Source: Candidatus Dadabacteria bacterium
GTDB taxonomy: Bacteria; Desulfobacterota_D; UBA1144; Nemesobacterales; JADFKM01
Reading direction: 5' to 3'
Length of the DNA stretch: 32,707 nucleotides
Assembly (NCBI GenBank): GCA_022564935.1
Contig: JADFKM010000018.1
Location: 1-32,707, forward strand
The notes under the pieces were generated by a model. It searched no databases, was not told the DNA's origin, and saw only the letters and a program-made list of their open reading frames with translations. The stretch's first letter is position 1. The number at the start of each line of letters is the position of its first letter. The position numbers and the translations under genes were made by a program. Below, in pieces: positions 23,257 through 32,613 of the stretch.

Positions 23257-24467
23257 GTCCCCTAATTGCGCTGATGATATCCTGGAGGGCTCTCAGAGCA
23301 AATAAGGCACGCTCGATACTCACAACCCTCGGCATTATCATTGGCGTTTCCGCCGTCATAACGATGGTCGCTCTTACCAACGGAGCAAAGAAGATAATAG
23401 AAGACCAGCTAATCAGTCTCGGCGGCAAATCCCTGATCATTAATTCGGGAAGACGCACTTCGAGCAGGGTTCTGGCCGGAACAGGCCCAGTGGTCACTCT
23501 CAGCGCGCAGGACGCCGAGGCAATTAAGAGACTGGGAGTGGTAAATTACACAGCACCAATCATCAAAACAGCCAAACAGGTGGTATCGGGCAACCGGAAC
23601 TTGTATACGGCAATCGTAGGCACGGGTGTGGATTTTCCCCCCATAAACGACTGGTATCCGGAGCAGGGCAATTTTTTTATACCGGAAGATATTGAAACGG
23701 CTGCCTTAGTGTGCGTACTCGGAAAGACCGTAGCAAACAATCTGTTCGGGTTCATAAACCCCATAGGCGCACAGGTAAGAATAGACAAAAACTCCTACAC
23801 CGTACTGGGTGTCCTAAGCTCTAAAGGGCAGACCCCGAGCGGAAAAGACCAGGACGACATAATCATAATACCCTACACCACATACCAGAAGCGGTTGGAG
23901 AGGATGGACAAGGTCGAGGACATAGCCGTGTCGGTGCGAACTCCAAACGAAGTACCGATAGCCATGGAGCAGATTGCGCTTCTACTGAGAGAGCGCCATA
24001 ACATATCTTCCTCTATGGAGGATGATTTCTACATAAAAAGTCAGCGACATGTCACTGAGCGCATATTCTCTGTTTCAAAAATAATGACAATACTTCTGGC
24101 AAGCATTGCTTCGGTTTCACTTCTGGTCGGTGGAATCGGGATAATGAACATAATGCTCGTGTCGGTGACCGAAAGGACAAAAGAAATAGGCATCAGGATT
24201 GCCGTTGGGGCGAAAAAACGCGACATTCTCGTCCAATTTTTAATCGAGGCGGTTCTTCTCTCCATCGTGGGTGGACTGGTAGGCGTATTCTTGGGAATCG
24301 CAGGCTCAAAGACATCTTCTCTCATCACAGGCTGGCCGACCGTGATTTCTATCACTTCGGTTATAGTCTCGTTCAGCTTCTCGGCTATCGTAGGTATATT
24401 CTTCGGTCTTTACCCTGCGGTCAAGGCATCGTCGCTCGACCCCATAGAGGCGCTTAGGTACGAGTAG
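23253..24467 (+). CDS. MacB-type ABC transporter permease
   Basis: 404 aa. Four transmembrane helices in the type VII ABC arrangement: one near the N-terminus (ILTTLGIIIGVSAVITMVAL), a large periplasmic MacB_PCD domain (about 45-270), then three FtsX-like helices (ILLASIASVSLLVGGIGIMNIMLVSVTERTKEIGIR..., AVLLSIVGGLVGVFLGIAG, VSFSFSAIVGIFFGLYPA) and the typical SLDPIEALRYE end. These pumps drive periplasmic substrates out through TolC rather than transporting across the inner membrane. Last gene of the efflux operon. Confidence 0.93.
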   Translation: MSPLIALMISWRALRANKARSILTTLGIIIGVSAVITMVALTNGAKKIIEDQLISLGGKSLIINSGRRTSSRVLAGTGPVVTLSAQDAEAIKRLGVVNYTAPIIKTAKQVVSGNRNLYTAIVGTGVDFPPINDWYPEQGNFFIPEDIETAALVCVLGKTVANNLFGFINPIGAQVRIDKNSYTVLGVLSSKGQTPSGKDQDDIIIIPYTTYQKRLERMDKVEDIAVSVRTPNEVPIAMEQIALLLRERHNISSSMEDDFYIKSQRHVTERIFSVSKIMTILLASIASVSLLVGGIGIMNIMLVSVTERTKEIGIRIAVGAKKRDILVQFLIEAVLLSIVGGLVGVFLGIAGSKTSSLITGWPTVISITSVIVSFSFSAIVGIFFGLYPAVKASSLDPIEALRYE

Positions 24468-24541
24468 AAAAGTCGCATTAATATCTTCAGAAATCCTGGG
24501 CAAATATATTACTAACAGTGGATAATGCTTGGTAGGAATTG

Positions 24542-24559
24542 GCATGAGACGGCTCATGC
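24542..24559. repeat. small perfect hairpin between converging genes
   Basis: GCATGAG-ACGG-CTCATGC: 7-base stem, 4-base loop. It lies between the ends of the macB permease and the FG-GAP gene. No T-tract follows on either strand, so it is at best a weak bidirectional terminator or RNA end stabiliser. Confidence 0.3.
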
Positions 24560-24577
24560 TCAAATGGTCTCAGCACA

Positions 24578-26416
24578 CTAAAAAACGACCCTCGTAACGT
24601 TATTTCCCGAAGCGGCAAAATCGTTTTCATTGTCCCCTGTTACGTCCCCAAGCGCTTCAAGGGTTATTCCGAGCTTCTCGCCGGGTTCATCGCCCTCTAT
24701 AGTAAAAGCGGCCCCCTCTGCATCTACAACCCCGGGTAAAGAGGGGCTTCCAAAAAACACATAGACGGTCCCATTTGGCGTCCCGGGAGCCCCCACCGCA
24801 AAATCGGAGTTTCCTCGCAAAAGATCGAGGATTATTCCCCCTTCCTCTTGAGTCTTTTGTATATCGGGGTTCATATCACCCAACACACTCACCGAAGCTC
24901 CGAACCTGTCCCCGGGTGCATCTCCCATGTAGCGTGTTTTAACCGCCGGGCTGACGCCCGTTCCGCGGGCAGCCGTTACGTCATCTCCCGAATAAAGAAG
25001 CACAGCCCCGGTGCCCATGCTGTCCCCCGGAACCCCTACAACCAGGTCGCTCGGCCCTTCGTTGACACCAAAAATATCCGATACCACCACACCGTCAATG
25101 TCACCCCCGCCGGAAAATGCGGTTCCAAACCCTTCGCTCGGATCACCGGTTATTACCGTGACATCGGCAATACTCTGTGCAAGGTCGATATTATTAATCC
25201 CGCCTGAAACAAAAAATACGTAAACCTTTCCTGCTCCCGGCGCGCCAACGCCAAACTCATCGAACCCCTCATCATCCATATCGCCCACAACCTCCACATC
25301 AAACCCAAACATATCTCCAGGGGTCTCGCCGTCAAAGGTGGCAATTGCTTCGGCGGCCGAAGAATTGTCGTTGAGCTCTTCCGCATCGATCAAATAGACC
25401 CTGCCTGTAGATGAATCGAAACCCGGAGCCCCCACAAGAATATTCCTATCCAGCACGGTGATTACATTCCTTGTGTCGGCAATAGAAAAACCAAAATTGT
25501 CGCCGGGATTTTCTCCCGTAATTATAAAATCGGGGCTATCTCCTGCAGTGAGATCAATAACGGGGGGCAAATTGTTCTCATCTCCGTTAATTATCACCAC
25601 CCTTCCGCGTCCGCCTGCGAACTCAGGCGAGCCGATTGCGATCTCATCGGATTGGTCGTCTACGAAATCAAATACTTTTGATACCGCTGCTCCGAATGCC
25701 TCGGCAGGGTCGCCGATTATCGTCACATCAGCCGAATCCGGCCCGTCGAGATCAAAAACCCCGTCACCATTCAGATCAGAGGTGACAAGGTCGTTCTTGC
25801 CATAAAACAAAAATACCATACCGGCGCAGGGGTCTCCTATAAGGATGTCCTCTATCCGGTCGTCGTTAAAGTCTCCGTTTGCGCTTGAGCTCCCAAAACA
25901 GCTCTGCTCCGCAGTCCGATGGAACTGGACGGACGCAATAGATATTTCGACCTCCACAACATTGGAAGGAGGCGATTCATTTCCAACCTCATCTCGTGCG
26001 ACCAGAGCAAAGAAAAACCTTTTTAAGCCGAATATATCAAGCCTGTCCACAACAAAGCTCTGCGGAGTGCCGGCCTCCTCCGGGCTAACTTCCCTTTGAA
26101 TTTGTGTCGCTGCAGAAAAATTGTTGATCATGGCGGCCGATATTTCCGGGAGACCAACCCCATCGAGGTTTGGCAGACCCAATAAAGAGGCTATCTCGAA
26201 ATCTTCGAAAAATCTCAGGTCGTATACTGTTGCTGCCCCTTCCCGATCATCGTCGCCGGGAGCCGTCCAGTTTAAAATCCTTGCTGAGGGCTCAAAGCTT
26301 AAATCTCCAATCCTTGCCGGAGAGTCGTCATCACCCACGCTGCACGCTGCAACTGTTAAGAAAACGACCAGGCCTAGAAAACGCTTTTTCCACCCCCTGA
26401 AAATGTTGTGATCCAT
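24578..26416 (-). CDS. FnIII plus FG-GAP beta-propeller lipoprotein
   Basis: 612 aa. The lipobox LTVAAC places the lipidated cysteine at residue 25; the next residues (SVGDDD) give no clear inner-membrane retention signal, so outer membrane or surface location is likely. Residues about 34-155 resemble a fibronectin type III domain (ILNWTAPGDDD ... FFFALVARDEVGNESPPSNVVEVEI). The rest holds about seven FG-GAP repeats, with FG motifs, D-x-N-x-D loops that would bind calcium, and VGAPG, as in the integrin-alpha-like seven-bladed propeller. The last repeat ends at the stop, so there is no C-terminal sorting domain. Probably an adhesion or binding protein. AAGGG lies 7 bases before the ATG. Monocistronic. 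Confidence 0.88.
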   Translation of the reverse strand: MDHNIFRGWKKRFLGLVVFLTVAACSVGDDDSPARIGDLSFEPSARILNWTAPGDDDREGAATVYDLRFFEDFEIASLLGLPNLDGVGLPEISAAMINNFSAATQIQREVSPEEAGTPQSFVVDRLDIFGLKRFFFALVARDEVGNESPPSNVVEVEISIASVQFHRTAEQSCFGSSSANGDFNDDRIEDILIGDPCAGMVFLFYGKNDLVTSDLNGDGVFDLDGPDSADVTIIGDPAEAFGAAVSKVFDFVDDQSDEIAIGSPEFAGGRGRVVIINGDENNLPPVIDLTAGDSPDFIITGENPGDNFGFSIADTRNVITVLDRNILVGAPGFDSSTGRVYLIDAEELNDNSSAAEAIATFDGETPGDMFGFDVEVVGDMDDEGFDEFGVGAPGAGKVYVFFVSGGINNIDLAQSIADVTVITGDPSEGFGTAFSGGGDIDGVVVSDIFGVNEGPSDLVVGVPGDSMGTGAVLLYSGDDVTAARGTGVSPAVKTRYMGDAPGDRFGASVSVLGDMNPDIQKTQEEGGIILDLLRGNSDFAVGAPGTPNGTVYVFFGSPSLPGVVDAEGAAFTIEGDEPGEKLGITLEALGDVTGDNENDFAASGNNVTRVVF

Positions 26417-28051
<1,635 letters not shown>

Positions 28052-28135
28052 CCTCCCCTTGTACACATTAACCAAACGTGATACCACGGTGTTTGTCGTG
28101 GCGATTACCACACCCAACATGCTAAACATCGCTGC

Positions 28136-28163
28136 TTGACATAGAACCTAATTAATATATATT
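28136..28163 (+). promoter_or_regulatory. strong rpmG promoter
   Basis: A consensus TTGACA (28136-28141), a 16-base spacer and TATATT (28158-28163). Start point near 28170, about 15 bases before the ATG, with AAGGAG in between. Confidence 0.6.
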
Positions 28164-28184
28164 TTCACCGCAAGGAGCTCAACG

Positions 28185-28346
28185 ATGGCCAAGACAGGAA
28201 CAAGGGTACAGGTAAAGCTCAAGAGCACGGAGAGCTCTCATCTGTACTACACCACCAAGAACAAGCGCAATACTACAGAGAGGCTCGAGCTTAAAAAATA
28301 CGACCCGAAATTACGCAAGCACGTAATTTACAAAGAAACGAAGTAA
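28185..28346 (+). CDS. rpmG: 50S ribosomal protein L33
   Basis: A 53-aa basic ribosomal protein beginning [20 protein letters not shown] and ending [12 protein letters not shown], with the typical [21 protein letters not shown] core. Neither CxxC pair is present, so it is the zinc-independent (C-minus) form. AAGGAG lies 7 bases before the ATG. It is alone, whereas L33 is often followed by tRNA-Trp, secE and nusG; none of these follow here. Confidence 0.95.
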   Translation: MAKTGTRVQVKLKSTESSHLYYTTKNKRNTTERLELKKYDPKLRKHVIYKETK

Positions 28347-28361
28347 ATTCCTCTTTTCCCC

Positions 28362-28373
28362 GCCGGCGCCGGC
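28362..28373. repeat. GC palindrome between rpmG and cupin gene
   Basis: GCCGGCGCCGGC, a perfect 12-base palindrome framed by C runs, between converging genes in AT-leaning surroundings. A CTTTT lies before it on this strand. Possibly a transcript-end element. Confidence 0.25.
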
Positions 28374-28407
28374 CCCACAGACATTTGCAGCTACAAACTT
28401 CCTTAGT

Positions 28408-28698
28408 TCAAGCACTCATTTTGTACCCGTACAGCCACTTGGCCGTTATCGAGCCCGCATTCTTCACCGAATGAAGCGACAGGGCCGGAATGAGTACCTC
28501 CTCGCCGATTCCGGGACGCAGCACGGCCCCGTTAAGCTCCAGCTCCACAGTACCTTCGACGACCATAAAAAGCTCATCGTTGTTATGTACGTAGTCCTTC
28601 CACTCGCGCCCCGGCGGGTCGGTCCACAGCCCGCAGCTAAACCCCCTCGCACCCCACTCCTCCTCTACCTTATTCCTATCTACACCCCATTTATTCAT
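28408..28698 (-). CDS. small cupin domain protein
   Basis: 96 aa single-domain cupin. Cupin motif 1 is visible as YVHNNDELFMVVEGTVELELNG, with His, Asp/Glu ligands and the conserved Gly, and motif 2 as LIPALSLHSVKN with His, so a metal-binding barrel is likely. Function cannot be assigned. The ATG overlaps the stop of the SRAP gene (ATGA) and has AGAGGAG inside the end of that gene, so translation is coupled. Confidence 0.85.
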   Translation of the reverse strand: MNKWGVDRNKVEEEWGARGFSCGLWTDPPGREWKDYVHNNDELFMVVEGTVELELNGAVLRPGIGEEVLIPALSLHSVKNAGSITAKWLYGYKMSA

Positions 28699-29366
28699 GG
28701 CTCCTCTTTTATGCAGAGCGGGGAGTCGTTTTTGGCGGAATTCACAGCCCTCGAAACCCTGAACGTCTCCATCTCATCCGCTTCGTAAGGCATCAAGAGT
28801 AACTGTAGCTTTACCGGATTCTTTTCCCCGGGGTCAAGCCATTTCCCCTCGTCCTCTTTCCGTAGGATCACAGGCATCCTGTTGTGTATTTGTTGTATGA
28901 GCTCGTTGGGCGTCGTGGTAATGATCGTAAAAGTGCTGAGCATCTCCCCCTCAGGACTCCTCCACGCGTCCCACAGCCCCGCAAAGGCAAACGGCTCGCG
29001 GCTCTTGAGCGCAATATGCATCGGAATTTTTTCGCCTCCCCCAACACTGCTTGTCCATTCGTAAAATCCGTCCGCAACCACCAGGCAGCGCCGCTCAGCA
29101 AATGATTTCTTGAAGCTCGGCTTCTGCGCAACGGTCTCAGCCCTGGCGTTTATCATCTTGTACCCGACACCTGCATCCTTTGCCCAATAGGGCACAAGCC
29201 CCCACTTCATCATCTGCAGGCACCTGCGGCCGTCATGCACAACTACAGGGGCCAGTTGTCCGGGGGCGATATTGTACCGGGGCTCGATGATTACAAGACC
29301 AGGGTCGAAACCGAACCTCTCAATGAGCACGTCAAGCTCCGAGAATTGAGCAAACCGTCCGCACAT
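28695..29366 (-). CDS. SOS response-associated peptidase (SRAP, YedK/HMCES family)
   Basis: 223 aa. SRAP proteins crosslink through the N-terminal cysteine to abasic sites in single-stranded DNA and protect them during replication. The start MCGRF fixes the initiator Met and the catalytic Cys2. The other active-site residues can be placed against E. coli YedK: Asn73 in INARAET, Glu103 in GFYEW, His161 in QIHNRMPVIL. No Shine-Dalgarno site precedes the ATG, while a promoter sits only 9 bases away, suggesting a near-leaderless message. First gene of a pair with the cupin gene. No LexA box was recognised. Confidence 0.95.
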   Translation of the reverse strand: MCGRFAQFSELDVLIERFGFDPGLVIIEPRYNIAPGQLAPVVVHDGRRCLQMMKWGLVPYWAKDAGVGYKMINARAETVAQKPSFKKSFAERRCLVVADGFYEWTSSVGGGEKIPMHIALKSREPFAFAGLWDAWRSPEGEMLSTFTIITTTPNELIQQIHNRMPVILRKEDEGKWLDPGEKNPVKLQLLLMPYEADEMETFRVSRAVNSAKNDSPLCIKEEP

Positions 29367-29375
29367 ACTTATTTG

Positions 29376-29404
29376 ATTCTAATGAATAACAAATGCCAGG
29401 ACAA
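29376..29404 (-). promoter_or_regulatory. SRAP gene promoter
   Basis: On the - strand TTGTCC (29404-29399), a 17-base spacer and TAGAAT (29381-29376). The start point would be within about 1-3 bases of the ATG, which explains the missing ribosome-binding site. Confidence 0.45.
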
Positions 29405-29432
29405 CCCGGGGCGGCAATGGATAGACTGTAAC

Positions 29433-29534
29433 CTACAGCTTTAAATCCGCTATGTCCGCCATGCTCTCCTCAACCGGGTAGTACTCGAGCAGCCTCTCCT
29501 TTTCAACTATGACCTTTTGATAACATAATAATTA
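29433..29534 (-). pseudogene. possible 3' remnant of an unknown gene
   Basis: The - strand reads KVIVEKERLLEYYPVEESM ADIADLKL before a TAG at 29435-29433, a protein-like charged helical stretch with a TAA just upstream and no start codon in frame. It lies in the 211-base gap between the radical SAM and SRAP genes. Origin unknown; could be chance. Confidence 0.25.
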
Positions 29535-29577
29535 CCGGGGGATTTGAGTTATAGGAATTAAACTCCTCAGGAGTAGT

Positions 29578-30711
29578 TCAATCAAAGAGCGAGAGCTGAG
29601 ATTTATCATCAGACCTATCAGGCATCGTGAACGAGTCGGTGGAAAGGGAGGGCAGGACTCTTGCGATTCCAGCTTTCCTGCAGGAAAGCTCAAACAGCGA
29701 TTGTATCTGCTCGGCAAACACACCCTCCCCCTTCATCCGGGAGCCAAAGCGGGGATCATTGAGTCTTCCTCCCCGTAACTCGCGTACCCTGTTAAGCACC
29801 TTACCCTTTTTGTTCGGGAAATGCGCTTCCAGCCATCTCTCAAAAAGGTGTTTCACTCCGAGGGGCAGCCTCAGCGTAACGTAGCCTGCAAACTGTGCTC
29901 CCGCCATTGCTGATTTCTCGATTATCGAAGGTATCTCCGAATCCGTGAGTCCGGGGATAATGGGAGCTACGAGTACCCCGGTCTTTATCCCCGCCTTCGA
30001 TAGGGCATCCACGGCGCGCAGTCTCCGCTCGGGCCGGGAAGTGCGCGGCTCCATCACATTGCATAGCTCGACATCAAGCGTGGTAATGGAAATGTAGACC
30101 GCAGCCGCATTCGCATCCGCCAGCTCCTGAAGCAAATCGATGTCCCGTGTTACAAGATGATTTTTCGTAACCACCATCACGGGATTTCTAAACATCGCCA
30201 GCACCTCTAGGCAGCGCCTCGTAAGGCCAAGCTTCTTCTCAATGGGCTGATATGGGTCGGTGACTCCGCTCAAAGCAAGGACTTGAGGTTTCCATTTGGT
30301 AGAAGACAGCTCCGCACTCAATAGCTCAGGGGCATCCTCTTTCACAACGATCTTTGTCTCAAAATCAAGGCCGGCGGAAAACCCAAGGTACTCGTGTGTG
30401 GGACGCGCATAGCAGTATACGCATCCGTGCTCGCATCCCCTGTAGGGGTTTATGCTCGCATCGAAGGGAACATCGGGGCTTGAATTGTAGGCAATCGCAG
30501 TATGGGACGTGTCTTTAAGAAAGCGTGTCTTCGGGCGGCTGTCATGAACGGGGTCGAAGTCAGGGTCGGGCTCAATCGATATCTCCTCGAACCTGTTGGG
30601 GGGGTTGTATGCAGTGCCCCTGCCCTTTATCTTTCGCGTCTCGTGGAACTTTATGCCCTCGTCATGAAATTCGTACCGACCCTCTACAGGTTTAGAATCC
30701 CTTTTACTCAC
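29578..30711 (-). CDS. PA0069 family radical SAM protein
   Basis: 377 aa. The radical SAM cluster motif is C93-EHG-C97-VY-C100, within NPYRGCEHGCVYCYARPTHEY, which is typical of the PA0069/Rv2578c group related to spore photoproduct lyase-like enzymes. The reaction is unknown. ALSGVTDPYQPIEKKLGLTRRCLE, VVTKNHLVTRDIDLL and LVAPIIPGLTD follow in the TIM-barrel order, and the tail ends SQLSLFD. It is monocistronic on the - strand, with gene remnants on its upstream side. Confidence 0.9.
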   Translation of the reverse strand: MSKRDSKPVEGRYEFHDEGIKFHETRKIKGRGTAYNPPNRFEEISIEPDPDFDPVHDSRPKTRFLKDTSHTAIAYNSSPDVPFDASINPYRGCEHGCVYCYARPTHEYLGFSAGLDFETKIVVKEDAPELLSAELSSTKWKPQVLALSGVTDPYQPIEKKLGLTRRCLEVLAMFRNPVMVVTKNHLVTRDIDLLQELADANAAAVYISITTLDVELCNVMEPRTSRPERRLRAVDALSKAGIKTGVLVAPIIPGLTDSEIPSIIEKSAMAGAQFAGYVTLRLPLGVKHLFERWLEAHFPNKKGKVLNRVRELRGGRLNDPRFGSRMKGEGVFAEQIQSLFELSCRKAGIARVLPSLSTDSFTMPDRSDDKSQLSLFD

Positions 30712-30754
30712 CGCCAGCCTCCCTCAAACCGTATCTTTATAGCCATGATACCCC

Positions 30755-30994
30755 CTATCGGTACAGATGGGCTACATACTCCCCGTATCCGTTATAAACC
30801 ACCGTATTATATTTGCTGTGCGTTCCTATCATGTGCTCCTTTTTCTGAGACCACCTGGTATGGGGCTTGTCGGGATTGACGTTTGAATAAAACCCGTATT
30901 CACCGGGGGCGACCTTATGCCAGAAAGTCTCAGGCTCGTTATCTACAAACTCGATCCTCTGTATCGCCTTTGGACTCTTACAAAGAAATATAAT
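30755..30994 (-). pseudogene. C-terminal remnant of msrP (yedY)
   Basis: An open stretch of 79 codons ending in TAG at 30757-30755 matches the C-terminus of the molybdopterin methionine-sulfoxide reductase MsrP: KSPKAIQRIEFVD, EYGFYSNVNPDKPHTRWSQ and VVYNGYGEYVAHLYR. It is closed upstream by TGA at 30997-30995 and has no start, so the molybdopterin-binding N-terminal two-thirds are missing. No msrQ (heme membrane partner) is nearby. Confidence 0.75.
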
Positions 30995-31057
30995 TCACCG
31001 CTATTACATCTGCAAGTAAAAAGTCTGTCCGTACATCCGTCTACAGACCGCCGACTA

Positions 31058-31317
31058 TCAAAACACGTAACTTAGGGTTATCATTCCCCCTTTCTTTGAG
31101 CTTAGGAACTTCCACTTCTTAACCGTTTCAATTAAACAGCTCTCAATGGATTTGAGCGGCAGCCTGTCTACGTCGGGCTTGTCTCTATTAATGAAAAAGT
31201 ATGGCGAGAGCGTTTTGCCATCGTCATAGACATATCTACCGCCCCCAGCCCCTGCGTACGTGGCGCCTAGGAATAAATTGATAGAATCAATGAAGCGAAG
31301 TATACGAATCTTTTCAT
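31058..31317 (-). pseudogene. frameshifted gene for a small exported AgmX/TonB-C-like protein
   Basis: An ATG at 31317 with GGGAGG 5 bases upstream opens a signal peptide (MKRFVYFASLILSIYS) that hits TAG at 31269-31267. In the adjacent frame the sequence continues perfectly: LGATYA (a signal cleavage site), GAGGGRYVYDDGKTLSPYF, then SIESCLIETVKKWKF...GGMITLSYVF and TGA at 31060-31058. The end resembles the AgmX/TonB C-terminal motif (C-x7-KxWKF, GG, beta strand). One missing base near 31270 explains everything; recent mutation or a sequencing error are both possible. The corrected product would be about 86 aa. Confidence 0.65.
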
Positions 31318-31428
31318 GCCGGCCTCCCGTTTAATCGATTTGACAATATGTACGAACGAATTTCTAAAAGGATTTAATGAACGGTAAATAACGAATGGAT
31401 ATTTGAAATGAGGTAAGTGCTCTTTCAA

Positions 31429-32610
31429 CTAGAGCGAGTTGAGGAAGTTCTTTATGAAGTAGGTAAGTTTTTCGTGCTCGATAAGGAACGAGTCGTGGCC
31501 GTAGGCCGATTCTATCTCGCAATATATAACGTCCAGGTCTTTTGCAACCATAGCGTTAACAATCTGTTTCGATTGGTAAGACGGGTAGAGCCAATCGGCC
31601 GTAAAAGAGGAGACAAATACCTTACGACACTCCAGGCGTCCAAACGACTCGACAAGGCTCCCGAACCCTTCGGCGGCGTCGTAGATGTCTATCGAGCGCA
31701 TGAGGAACAGGTAGGTGTTGGCGTCAAACCTGTCTACGAATTTTTTACCCTGGTACTCCAGGTAGCTTTCAACCTCGAACTGACTCCTGAGGTCTTGCTT
31801 CATCGTCGCCAAGTTCTTATGCTTCCTGCCGAACTTCTCCCACAGAATTCCGTCGGAGAGATACGTGATGTGCCCAAGCATCCTCGCTACGGCGAGGCCC
31901 TTTCCCGGCACGCCCCTGCCGTAGTAGTTCCCGTCGTTCCAGTCCGGGTCGTCCATGATGGCCTGAACCCCTACTTTGTGTATTGCGATGGATTGTGGCG
32001 TCACCTGCGGGGCAGTGGCTATCAGTATGAGCGACTCAACCATCTCGGGGTAAATCAGCGCCCATTCCAGCGCCTGCATACCGCCCATAGAGCCGCCGGC
32101 GATCGAGTGGATTCTCCTAATTCCCAAGAAGTCAAGGAGCTCCTTCTGCACCCTCACCATATCCCTTATACTGACCAGCGGGAAGCTCAGACCATAGGGT
32201 TTTCCCGTCTCGGGGTTTACCGACTTCGGCCCGGTGGACCCGTAGCAGCTTCCGAGCAGGTTTGTGCATATCACATAATACCTGTCGGTATCAAACGCCC
32301 GACCCGCCCCCACCATTATGTCCCACCAGCCGGGGTGCTTGTCATCAGGTTTGTGCCTTCCCGCTACATGGGCGCTTCCCGTGAGGGCGTGCTCGATCAA
32401 TATCACGTTGTCTTTTGCTTCGTTAAGCTCCCCACAGGTTTCATAAGCGACGGTCACAGGGCCCAGCTTCTCGCCGTTATCGAGCTCGAACAGCTCAGGC
32501 GGTTTCGCAAAGGTGTAGGACTTCGTCTCCACGATCCCAACAGAGCCCATTTCCGCCTCAAATACCGGAGATTCGTCCAGTTTTTTCTCACTCACTCCGC
32601 AAATCCTCAT
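31429..32610 (-). CDS. metX: homoserine O-acetyltransferase (or succinyltransferase) MetX
   Basis: Up to 393 aa alpha/beta hydrolase that activates homoserine with an acyl-CoA in methionine synthesis. NLLGSCYGSTGPKSVNP, the nucleophile elbow AGGSMGGMQ (Ser174), Asp339 in FTADWLYP and His372 in AYGHDSF make the catalytic triad. MetX proteins use acetyl- or succinyl-CoA; which one is not decided here. Start uncertain: ATG 32610 is used, but the ATG at 32550 (MGSVGIVETKSYTF) has GAGG 5 bases upstream and matches the usual family start. It is 3 bases after a metY-like gene, a normal pairing. Confidence 0.93.
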   Translation of the reverse strand: MRICGVSEKKLDESPVFEAEMGSVGIVETKSYTFAKPPELFELDNGEKLGPVTVAYETCGELNEAKDNVILIEHALTGSAHVAGRHKPDDKHPGWWDIMVGAGRAFDTDRYYVICTNLLGSCYGSTGPKSVNPETGKPYGLSFPLVSIRDMVRVQKELLDFLGIRRIHSIAGGSMGGMQALEWALIYPEMVESLILIATAPQVTPQSIAIHKVGVQAIMDDPDWNDGNYYGRGVPGKGLAVARMLGHITYLSDGILWEKFGRKHKNLATMKQDLRSQFEVESYLEYQGKKFVDRFDANTYLFLMRSIDIYDAAEGFGSLVESFGRLECRKVFVSSFTADWLYPSYQSKQIVNAMVAKDLDVIYCEIESAYGHDSFLIEHEKLTYFIKNFLNSL

Positions 32611-32613
32611 CCA

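Noticed and set aside
31267-31275. Programmed frameshift in the small exported gene
   Set aside because: The site TATTCCTAGG is not a slippery heptamer and no stimulatory structure was seen; a lost base is more likely.
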